Source: Rhizobium sp. Root1212 (GTDB taxonomy: Bacteria; Pseudomonadota; Alphaproteobacteria; Rhizobiales; Rhizobiaceae). From it: DNA of 64,000 nt. Below the pieces are notes generated by a model. That model saw nothing but the letters and a program-made list of their open reading frames with translations. It made no database searches and had not been told where the DNA came from. Within the stretch, counting starts at the first letter, position 1, and each line of letters opens with the position of its first letter. Shown here piece after piece: positions 1 through 6,593 of the stretch. The stretch is taken from NCBI RefSeq assembly GCF_001424985.1, contig NZ_LMDA01000001.1, forward strand, positions 1,311,599 through 1,375,598. Direction: 5' to 3'. Made by a program: the position numbers and the translations under genes.

Positions 1-2
1 AC

Positions 3-200
3 CGGGTCGTTCGAAACACGCGCGAGGCGGCAGAATGCCTGCTCGACCAATGGCCGGTTCATGACGGCACCGCCTACAAGGCGGCCATCCGCATGTGCCG
101 CCACGTGCTTTGCGGCGAGCAGCCGGTGGACTATGCGCGGCAGGATTTCATCGCCGCAGCGGTCGAGGCTTTCATCCACGTCGATCAACCGCGCTTTTGA
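3..200 (+). CDS. DUF982 domain protein, 3' part only
   Basis: An open frame enters from the left edge and ends with TGA at 198-200. The 65 visible residues run from RVVRNTREAAECLLDQWP to FIHVDQPRF and match the small DUF982 family by eye: an AAECLLDQWP helix, a central CRHVLCGE stretch, and a closing F-x-A-A-x-E-A-F helix. These are roughly 80-100 residue proteins, very abundant in Rhizobiales and without a known function. The start lies outside the window. The frame has the same base composition as its neighbours. The family call is from memory of the pattern, not a search. Confidence 0.75.
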   Translation, partial: RVVRNTREAAECLLDQWPVHDGTAYKAAIRMCRHVLCGEQPVDYARQDFIAAAVEAFIHVDQPRF

Positions 201-212
201 CGGTTTAAAAGC

Positions 213-237
213 GGAACATTCGAGAGGAGATGGCGTT
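213..237 (+). promoter_or_regulatory. EcfG-type general stress promoter of the BON gene
   Basis: GGAAC at 213-217, then exactly 16 bases, then CGTT at 234-237. This is the -35/-10 pattern of the alphaproteobacterial general stress sigma factor EcfG (RpoE2), GGAAC-N16/17-CGTT. It ends 22 bases before the BON-domain start codon, the right place for a short leader. The motif is seen directly; its use is inferred. Small BON-domain proteins are frequent general stress regulon members. Confidence 0.65.
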
Positions 238-259
238 CCCTTTTCAGAAGGAAACGCAC

Positions 260-526
260 ATGACCACGGAACGACCGCCCTTTTACGCCCATAGCGACGA
301 CAGGTCCGATCTGGAGGGCGAGGCGCTGGCCGGCAAGGTGCTGCGCTATATCCGCTATTCGACGCTGATCGACACGTCCGGCCTCTCGGTTATGGCCCTC
401 GGGCGGATGGTGGTGCTGAGCGGCACCGTGTCCTGCGAGGCGGAGATCGGCTGCGTGGAGGATGCGGCAGCGTCCGTGATCGGCGTGCATCTGATCGAAA
501 ACCGGCTGGAAGTGCTGACCCATTGA
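260..526 (+). CDS. BON domain-containing protein
   Basis: An 88-residue protein starting at MTTERPPF. The BON domain covers about residues 25-88: a helix (LAGKVLRYIRYSTLID), then VMALGRMVVLSGTVSCEAE with the typical V-x-L-x-G-x-V core, then a helix followed by GVHLIENRLEV. BON domains are thought to bind phospholipid or act as adaptors, often in stress. No signal peptide or membrane segment is visible, so it is probably cytoplasmic. The ATG at 260 is preferred over an in-frame ATG at 230 because AAGGAAA sits just upstream of 260 and because 230 lies inside the EcfG-type promoter. It precedes fnrN, but a 199-base gap suggests separate transcription. Confidence 0.8.
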   Translation: MTTERPPFYAHSDDRSDLEGEALAGKVLRYIRYSTLIDTSGLSVMALGRMVVLSGTVSCEAEIGCVEDAAASVIGVHLIENRLEVLTH

Positions 527-725
527 CGCGCAGCCGCGGCAAGGACGCGCGGTGGGTGGTTTTGTCGCAACTTGCGATATTCCCCGACATCATGGAAAAG
601 TCTATTTAGAAGCATGTCCAGCGGAGGTGCGAGGCTGTCTTGCGTTCGAACCTGCAGGGAAATGCTCTGGAAGCTGGCGTTGCGGGGCGCAGCGCAGACC
701 GAAGCGGCATGGGGGCCGGCAGCCG

Positions 726-1454
726 ATGACGACACGCTTGGACATCCACAATTCGAAGACCCCCAATCTCTGTCAAAGCTGCGAAATCCGTCACAAGGGT
801 ATGTGCGGCGCCTTGAGCACCGAAGAGCTGGTGACGCTTGCCCGCCACACGCGGCAGGTGCGCCACGATGCCGGCGCGCAGCTTTCCAGCGAAGACACGC
901 CGATCACCTCCTATGCCAACGTGATGCGCGGCGTGTTGAAGCTGACCAAGGTGCTGGAAGACGGTCGCCAGCAGGTCGTCGGCCTGCAATTCGCGCCGGA
1001 TTTCGTTGGCCGCATTTATGGACAGACTAACGATGTCTCCGTCGAGGCGGCCTCGGATGTCGAGCTTTGCCGGGTTCCGCGCGCCGCGCTGGAGCAGATG
1101 GTTGCCGACAACCCCAAGCTTGAGCGCCGGCTGATGGAACAGACGCTGCGCGAACTCGACGAAGCCCGCGGCTGGATGGTGACGCTCGGCCGCAAGACCG
1201 CGGCGGAGAAGGTGGCAAGCTTCCTCCACCTCATCGCCACCCATATCGACCCTCTTGGCGAAACCGTAGACGAGGCGGCGGTAGAATTCGACCTGCCGCT
1301 GTCGCGCGCCGATATCGCCGATTTCCTCGGGCTGACGATCGAGACCGTATCGCGGCAGATGACCAAGCTCAGGACGGCCGGCGTGATCACCATCGTCGCC
1401 AACCGGCACATCGTCGTGCCGGACCTTGCCCGGCTCAAGGCGCGCTGCGGCTGA
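726..1454 (+). CDS. fnrN: FnrN-type oxygen-responsive Crp/Fnr transcription regulator
   Basis: A 242-residue Crp/Fnr protein. The N-terminus carries C16-x2-C19-x7-C27 (LCQSCEIRHKGMC), and a further Cys lies in VELCRVPR, giving the four cysteines expected for an oxygen-labile 4Fe-4S cluster. This separates FnrN from FixK, which lacks the cluster. The cNMP-like beta roll is central and the C-terminal helix-turn-helix includes LSRADIADFLGLTIETVSRQ, with the E-x2-SR residues that read FNR boxes. FnrN activates fixNOQP and fixGHIS at low oxygen. A matching box lies before fixG at 6483. The frame is open further upstream, but the ATG at 726 gives the usual family length. No FNR box is seen before fnrN itself. 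Its 3' end overlaps the opposing hemerythrin gene by 20 bases. Confidence 0.93.
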   Translation: MTTRLDIHNSKTPNLCQSCEIRHKGMCGALSTEELVTLARHTRQVRHDAGAQLSSEDTPITSYANVMRGVLKLTKVLEDGRQQVVGLQFAPDFVGRIYGQTNDVSVEAASDVELCRVPRAALEQMVADNPKLERRLMEQTLRELDEARGWMVTLGRKTAAEKVASFLHLIATHIDPLGETVDEAAVEFDLPLSRADIADFLGLTIETVSRQMTKLRTAGVITIVANRHIVVPDLARLKARCG

Positions 1455-1926
1455 GGTCTACAAAGGCCTCCTCGCCCGAGCCTGCGAGCAGCAGTGGCAT
1501 CAGCACATCCCTGTCGAACCAGATATGCCGGCGCATGGCGGCAAAGAAAGTGCGCAGCATGTAGCCGAGCGTTTCCGCCGACGGTTTCGGGTGGCCCCAG
1601 CCGCGGGCGCTCAGCGCATCGTAAAGTTCTTCGGCATAGGCGTCGTCTTCCAGATGCTCGTAGCGCAGGCGGTCGATGACGGCTGCCAGCGCCGGGGACG
1701 CGGCGGCGCGGTCCTGCAGCAGAGGAAACAGCAACAGTTCTTCCAGCTTGTGGGCGCGATCGACGACCGCCGGGATCGTGCGGGCAAGACGCAGGCAATG
1801 GAGTTTGTCGAGGCCGGCCGGCAGCGCATCCGCCATATGCTCCAGCGCGTCGCAGAGCGCCAGTTGTTCGCCCCAGATCTCCGACAGGGGCGCGAAGGAT
1901 TGTGTTTCAGCGGCGCGGGCGTGCAT
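1435..1926 (-). CDS. hemerythrin HHE domain protein, last gene of the fix operon
   Basis: A 163-residue all-helical protein. Likely iron ligands are H in DRAHKLEE, H and E/D in YEHLEDD, and H and D in RRHIWFDRD, matching the HHE/hemerythrin pattern H-x3-E, H-x3-E/D, H-x4-D. Hemerythrin-like proteins bind O2 or NO, or sense iron and oxygen. The ATG at 1926 lies inside the end of fixS (20-base overlap), so it is probably translated from the fixGHIS mRNA and made under the same low-oxygen control. Its exact role is not known to me. A link to NO or O2 handling around the cbb3 oxidase is inference. Its end overlaps fnrN tail to tail. Confidence 0.8.
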   Translation of the reverse strand: MHARAAETQSFAPLSEIWGEQLALCDALEHMADALPAGLDKLHCLRLARTIPAVVDRAHKLEELLLFPLLQDRAAASPALAAVIDRLRYEHLEDDAYAEELYDALSARGWGHPKPSAETLGYMLRTFFAAMRRHIWFDRDVLMPLLLAGSGEEAFVDLSRSAP

Positions 1927-2083
1927 GGGCCGTCTCCGGGTTTTCGTCGTTTTCGATGAAGATTCGCTCGGCGGCGCCGTCGAGGTCTTCGTACTGGCCG
2001 CTTTTCAGCGCCCAGAGGAAGGCGACGAGGCCGAGGCCGCCGAGGAAAAGCGCAACGGGAATAAGAAACAGCAGCATGGTCAT
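1907..2083 (-). CDS. fixS: FixS/CcoS, cbb3 oxidase maturation protein
   Basis: A 58-residue protein starting MTMLLFLIPVALFLGG, with one N-terminal membrane helix (about residues 3-25) followed by AFLWALKSGQYEDLDGAAER. The W-A-x(2)-SGQ(Y/F)-(D/E)DL core is the hallmark of CcoS/FixS. The protein is required to insert heme b and Cu into the catalytic subunit of cbb3 cytochrome oxidase in the inner membrane. Its ATG overlaps the fixI stop codon (ATGA, 2080-2083), so the two are translationally coupled. The charged tail (NDENPETAHARPRR) overlaps the start of the hemerythrin gene. Confidence 0.92.
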   Translation of the reverse strand: MTMLLFLIPVALFLGGLGLVAFLWALKSGQYEDLDGAAERIFIENDENPETAHARPRR

Positions 2084-4323
2084 GGCGCGGCGACCTCCAG
2101 CGCGGGAGCCCTGCCCTCGCCTTTTTCCGGCTGCAGCGTGGGTGCTCGCAGCCGAAGGGCATTGGCGATGACGAGGATCGAGGACACCGACATGGCGATG
2201 GCGGCGACCAGCGGCGTGACATAGCCGAGGATCGCGACCGGGACGGCCAGCGCATTGTAGCCGATCGCCAGTGCGAAATTCTGCCGGATCAGCTTGCCGG
2301 CCTCGCGCGAGACCGACAGCGCCAGCGGTACGGCCGACAGGCTTTCGCGCAGGAAGACGAAATCGGCGGCATTGCGGCCGATATCGGCGGCGCTGGCCGG
2401 CGCCATCGAGACATGGGCGGCGGCAAGGGCAGGCGCATCGTTGAGGCCGTCGCCCACCATCAGGACGGAATGCCCCTCCAGTGCCAGTTCGTTCAGCCGG
2501 CCGACCTTGTCGCCGGGCAGCACTTCTGCCTGCCAATGATCGATGCCGAGGGCTTTTGCGGTTTCGGTTACGGCGGCGGTGCGGTCGCCCGAGAGCATTT
2601 CGATGGCAATGCCGGCTGAACGCAGGGTGGCGATGACCTGCGGTGCGTCGGCACGCAGCCGGTCGGTGAAGGAGAAGCCGGCGCCGCAAGCTCCCTCGAC
2701 GCCGAGCACGGTGGCGGCACCAGCGGCCGTTTCCGGGTCGCGCAGCGCCCAGCAGGCGCGGCCGAGGCGGTAGCGCTTGCCGCCGAGCTGTGCCGAAATA
2801 CCGAGGCCGGGATGTTCCCTCACCTCTTCGAACGGCAGTGTGGATGCCGGATAGGCATCGACGATCGCCCGCGCGCTCGGGTGGCGCGACAGGGCGGCGA
2901 GCGCGGAGGCGATCTCGAGCGCGCGGGGGCTTTCACTGAAGATCGATGTGGCGACGGGGTGACCGGCGGTGAGCGTGCCGGTCTTGTCGAAGACGGCGGT
3001 GTCGATCTCGGCCAGCCGCTCCATCGCCGAGCCGTCCTTGACCATGATGCCGTTTTCGAACAGGCGGCGGGCGGCGACGACCTGGACGATCGGCACGGCA
3101 AGGCCGAGCGCGCAGGGGCAGGTGATGATCAGCACGGCGATGGCGATGGTGATCGCCCTATGCCAGTCGCCGGAGACGAAGAGCCAGCCGATGCAGGTGA
3201 GAAGCGCAGTCAGGTGCACGACCGGCGAATAGAGCGCGGAGGCGCGGTCTGCGATGCGGCGATAGGTGCCACGGCCGCTCTCGGCGGCTTCCATCAAGCG
3301 GACGATTTCGGCGAGAAAGGATTCACGGGCGACCGCCGTAACGCGGATGGTGAGCGGTCCCGTGAGGTTCAGCGTACCGGCGCGGACGGCGTCGCCCTTG
3401 TTTGTCGGCTGCGGTGCGGATTCGCCGTTGACGAGGGAGCAATCCATGTCCGACAGGCCATCGACCACGATGCCATCGACCGGAACGCGCTCGCCGGCGG
3501 CGACGAGAAGCTGCATGCCGACCGTGATTTCGCCAAGCGGCAGATAGTTGCGGCTGCCGTCCTCGCGCAGCACGACGGCGCCTTTCGGTGACAGCCGGAC
3601 GAGCCCTTTCACGGCGGCACGGGCGCGGTCGCGCATGACGTGATCCAGCGTGCGGCCGATCAGCAGGAAGAACAGCAGCGAGACGGACGCATCGAAATAG
3701 GCATGCTCGCCATGATGCAGGGTTTCGTAGAGGCTCATGCCGAAGGCGAGCGAGACGCCGAGCGCAATCGGCACATCCATGTTCATGCGGCCGTGCTTCA
3801 GCGCATTCCAGGCGGAACGGAAATAGATGCGGCCGGCAAACAGCAGGGCCGGCAGGGCGATGAGCGCCGAAAGCCAATGGAAGAGATCGCGCGTCGCGCC
3901 ATCGGCTCCCGACCAGACGGAGACCGACAGCAGCATGATATTGCCGGCAGCAAAGCCGGAGACGGCGATGGCGCGCATCAGCTCGCTGCGGGTCTTGTCG
4001 CTTTCGGCCGCCTCGGTGTCGAAGAGATGGGCGGGATAGCCGAGCCCGGACAGTTTCTCGACGAATTGCGGGGCACCGTCGTCCTTCCAGCAGACGGTGA
4101 CGCGGCGGCTCGAGAGATTGACGCGGGCGCTCTCGACATTGTCCAGGCTGCCAAGCTCCCTTTCGATCAGGGTGATGCAGGCGCCGCAATGGATGGCGGG
4201 CACGGAAAGCTCCGTCTGCATCAGGCCGTTGCCGAGGGCGCGGCTTTCGAGCCTCAGTTCGTCGATGCCCGGCAGCCGGGTGGCATCGAGCCCGCCTTCG
4301 GTTCCGGGAGCGCAGCAGCTCAT
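2080..4323 (-). CDS. fixI: FixI/CcoI P1B-type copper-transporting ATPase
   Basis: A 747-residue P-type ATPase. It starts MSCCAPG, followed by a heavy-metal-associated domain with the HCGACI metal site (about residues 45-50). The membrane CPC motif lies in TCPCALGLAVP. The phosphorylated Asp lies in FDKTGTLTAG and the hinge motif in MVGDGLNDAPAL. FixI/CcoI (CopA2-like) exports Cu(I) to the periplasm for assembly of the CuB centre of cbb3 oxidase, rather than for copper resistance. Both ends show four-base ATGA overlaps with fixH and fixS. Position in the operon separates it from ordinary CopA. Confidence 0.95.
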   Translation of the reverse strand: MSCCAPGTEGGLDATRLPGIDELRLESRALGNGLMQTELSVPAIHCGACITLIERELGSLDNVESARVNLSSRRVTVCWKDDGAPQFVEKLSGLGYPAHLFDTEAAESDKTRSELMRAIAVSGFAAGNIMLLSVSVWSGADGATRDLFHWLSALIALPALLFAGRIYFRSAWNALKHGRMNMDVPIALGVSLAFGMSLYETLHHGEHAYFDASVSLLFFLLIGRTLDHVMRDRARAAVKGLVRLSPKGAVVLREDGSRNYLPLGEITVGMQLLVAAGERVPVDGIVVDGLSDMDCSLVNGESAPQPTNKGDAVRAGTLNLTGPLTIRVTAVARESFLAEIVRLMEAAESGRGTYRRIADRASALYSPVVHLTALLTCIGWLFVSGDWHRAITIAIAVLIITCPCALGLAVPIVQVVAARRLFENGIMVKDGSAMERLAEIDTAVFDKTGTLTAGHPVATSIFSESPRALEIASALAALSRHPSARAIVDAYPASTLPFEEVREHPGLGISAQLGGKRYRLGRACWALRDPETAAGAATVLGVEGACGAGFSFTDRLRADAPQVIATLRSAGIAIEMLSGDRTAAVTETAKALGIDHWQAEVLPGDKVGRLNELALEGHSVLMVGDGLNDAPALAAAHVSMAPASAADIGRNAADFVFLRESLSAVPLALSVSREAGKLIRQNFALAIGYNALAVPVAILGYVTPLVAAIAMSVSSILVIANALRLRAPTLQPEKGEGRAPALEVAAP

Positions 4324-4817
4324 TTGAAGACTCCATCGTGAATGGTGATGCGCATGGTGCTGCGATAGGGCGTGTCGAGACCGGCATCCGCGTTGATCTC
4401 GACCGACCAGATACCGTCACGCGGGGTATCCGCGGAGGTGAGCAGACCATCTGCAGCGGGCGTCAGCGTCGTCGTCCAGTCGGCCCCCTGATAGGCGGGG
4501 TGGCGGAAGATGGCGGATGCCGAGCGCACGGCCACCGGCTTGCCCGTCTTATCCGTCAGCCGGTAGCGGAAACGACCGTCGGCGATGGCGAAATCCATGC
4601 TCCAGCCCAAGGCCTCCTGTTTGCGCGCGGCGGCCAGCCCTTCGTTGAAATGCTGGCTCGCCACATAGGAGTTTTCGACGACAAGGCCGGTCCAGCTGGA
4701 TTTGGCGAAGCTGAACATCACCATGTTGACGGCGATGACCGTGCCGAAGAAGGCGACGAGGATGGCAAGCATATGCCGGCCGGTGAATTCGCGGGGACGG
4801 GAGGCTGCGGTTTTCAT
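4320..4817 (-). CDS. fixH: FixH family protein, cbb3 oxidase assembly
   Basis: A 165-residue protein with a short basic N-terminus (KTAASRPREFTGRHM), one membrane helix (about residues 17-38, LAILVAFFGTVIAVNMVMF) and a periplasmic domain beginning AKSSWTGLVVENSYVASQ. W-x-G-L-V-V-x-N-S-Y is typical of FixH (CcoH). FixH is needed for stable cbb3 oxidase assembly with FixG and FixI. The start overlaps the fixG stop (4814-4817) and the stop overlaps the fixI start (4320-4323), so the four fix genes form one coupled unit. Confidence 0.93.
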   Translation of the reverse strand: MKTAASRPREFTGRHMLAILVAFFGTVIAVNMVMFSFAKSSWTGLVVENSYVASQHFNEGLAAARKQEALGWSMDFAIADGRFRYRLTDKTGKPVAVRSASAIFRHPAYQGADWTTTLTPAADGLLTSADTPRDGIWSVEINADAGLDTPYRSTMRITIHDGVFK

Positions 4818-6385
4818 TTCTTTGTCTCCGGCGTTTCAAAGCTGGCGCGGTAGGTGCTTCGCTCAGCGCTGCCGCGGTCTTCGGCGATGAAATCGAAGCT
4901 GACGGCGCCGGGCGCCGCATCTGCCGACGGCTGGCGCACGAAGAGTTTGATGGTGCGCAGCCGGTCGGGCTCGACCGGCACGACGAGGGTGCCATCATCA
5001 GCGGTTTCGAGCCCTGTCGCCGTCATCGTGGCATTGGGCAGGCCTTCCATGCGCAGTGTGAACGCCCGCGGCTCCGGCCGCATGTTGAGCAGCTTGACCG
5101 TATAGCCGTTGCGGATCGAACCATCCGACAGCAGCACATATTGCGGATTGCGATCCCTCAGCACGTTGATTTCCATGCGGTCGCGCGTTGCCAGCCCGAC
5201 GAGAAGGCCGACGCCCATCAACGCCCAGAGGCCGGCATAAAGCAGGGTGCGCGGCTTGAAGACCGTCTTCAGCTTCACGTGGGAGAGCGCCGGGGAAAGC
5301 CCGCCGCTCGATGTCCGCACCAGCGACGGCGTGATCGGCCGGGTGCCGCCGGCGGTCGCGATGGCCATATTGGCGTTGTAATCGTTGAGGGTGGCATAGG
5401 AGATCAGGCCGCGCTCCCGGCCGAGCTTGTCCATCACGCCGTCGCAGGCATCGATGCACAGCGCGCAGGTGATGCATTCCAACTGCTGGCCGTCGCGGAT
5501 ATCGATGCCCATGGGGCAGACGGCGACGCAGGCGTTGCAATCGACGCAATCGCCCGCCGGCGTTCCGGCGGCGGCCGCCTTCTTCTGGTGCCGGCTGCGG
5601 GGTTCGCCGCGCCAGTCGTTATAGGTGACGGTAAGCGAGGTCTCGTCCAGCATCACGGCCTGGATGCGCGGCCAAGGGCACATATAGGTGCAGACCTGCT
5701 CGCGCATCAGCCCGCCGAAGGTATAGGTCGTGGCCGTCAGCACGGCGATGGTGATATAGGCGACGGGGGCGGCCTCGCCGGTCACGACCTCGCGCAAAAG
5801 CGTCGGCGCATCTGCGAAATAGAAAATCCAGGCGCCGCCGGTCGCAACCGCGATCACCAGCCAGATCGAATGCTTGACGCTTCTGAGCCAGAACTTGCGC
5901 ACGCTCATCGGGGCGGCATCGAGCTTCATGCGGGCGTTGCGGTCGCCCTCCACCCAGCGCTCGACAACGAGGAAGAGATCGACCCACACCGTCTGCGGAC
6001 AGGTGTAGCCGCACCAGGCGCGGCCGACGACCGAGGTGACGAGAAACAGGCCGATGCCGGCCATGACCAGCAGGCCGGCGACGAAGATGAATTCCTGCGG
6101 CCATATCTCGATGAAGAAGAAATAGAAGCGGCGATTGGCAAGATCGACCAGCACGGCCTGATCCGGCGCATAGGGTCCGCGATCGAAGCGCAGCCAAGGC
6201 GTCAGATAGTAGATCGCCAGCGTGATCCCCATGACGATCCATTTGAAGCGGCGGAAATTGCCGGAGGCACGCTTGGGAAACACCTTCTTGCGCGCAGCAT
6301 AAAGCGGCTGGCGGGTCTTGGCCGAATTGACGGCAACCGCATCCAGCGTTTCCACCTTCGGCGTGGCTTCTCTCTCGTCGAGCAT
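4814..6385 (-). CDS. fixG: FixG/CcoG, membrane ferredoxin for cbb3 oxidase maturation
   Basis: A 523-residue membrane protein with about five helices (IVMGITLAIYYLTPWLRF, FIFVAGLLVMAGIGLFLV and others). It has the AWCGYTCPQTVW and CTYMCPWPRIQ motifs. A double 4Fe-4S domain follows (CVDCNACVAVCPMGIDIR and CITCALCIDACD), then a C-terminal Ig-like periplasmic domain. CcoG reduces Cu(II) during copper delivery to cbb3 oxidase. The start at 6385 (MLDERE) is preferred because GGAG lies seven bases upstream. An ATG two codons earlier (6391) sits too close to that site, and the frame stays open into the infB region without meaning. First gene of the operon, with an FNR box about 100 bases upstream. 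Confidence 0.93.
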   Translation of the reverse strand: MLDEREATPKVETLDAVAVNSAKTRQPLYAARKKVFPKRASGNFRRFKWIVMGITLAIYYLTPWLRFDRGPYAPDQAVLVDLANRRFYFFFIEIWPQEFIFVAGLLVMAGIGLFLVTSVVGRAWCGYTCPQTVWVDLFLVVERWVEGDRNARMKLDAAPMSVRKFWLRSVKHSIWLVIAVATGGAWIFYFADAPTLLREVVTGEAAPVAYITIAVLTATTYTFGGLMREQVCTYMCPWPRIQAVMLDETSLTVTYNDWRGEPRSRHQKKAAAAGTPAGDCVDCNACVAVCPMGIDIRDGQQLECITCALCIDACDGVMDKLGRERGLISYATLNDYNANMAIATAGGTRPITPSLVRTSSGGLSPALSHVKLKTVFKPRTLLYAGLWALMGVGLLVGLATRDRMEINVLRDRNPQYVLLSDGSIRNGYTVKLLNMRPEPRAFTLRMEGLPNATMTATGLETADDGTLVVPVEPDRLRTIKLFVRQPSADAAPGAVSFDFIAEDRGSAERSTYRASFETPETKK

Positions 6386-6482
6386 CCGCATTCTCCAGAC
6401 GGCGTCTTCGGAGAGGCGGCGCGATCGTGCCGTTCCACCTCCCCGGTTTCGCTCACCATCGCATCGGCGGTGATGGCTCGCC

Positions 6483-6496
6483 TTGATCCGGATCAA
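6483..6496 (-). promoter_or_regulatory. FNR/FixK/FnrN box of the fixGHIS operon
   Basis: TTGATCCGGATCAA is a perfect palindrome matching the anaerobox consensus TTGAT-N4-ATCAA. It lies 98-111 bases upstream of the fixG start, with no other gene between, so it fits a class II activator site at about -41 of a promoter near 6450. It is the expected target of FnrN, encoded 5 kb away in this window, or of a FixK outside it. Confidence 0.9.
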
Positions 6497-6542
6497 ATGG
6501 AAGATGCGTCGACGCGACCCCAGCGGGGAAGCTGGACACAAA

Positions 6543-6570
6543 AAAATGGCGGCCCGAAAGCCGCCATTTT
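6543..6570 (-). terminator. infB operon terminator
   Basis: An 11-base perfect stem (AAAATGGCGGC / GCCGCCATTTT) with a six-base loop. On the minus strand it is followed by further T residues (seven in all), so it should end the rimP-nusA-ylxR-infB transcript. It also insulates the fixG promoter just downstream from read-through. Confidence 0.88.
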
Positions 6571-6593
6571 CGTATCCTTGAACCCGTGCCGGA

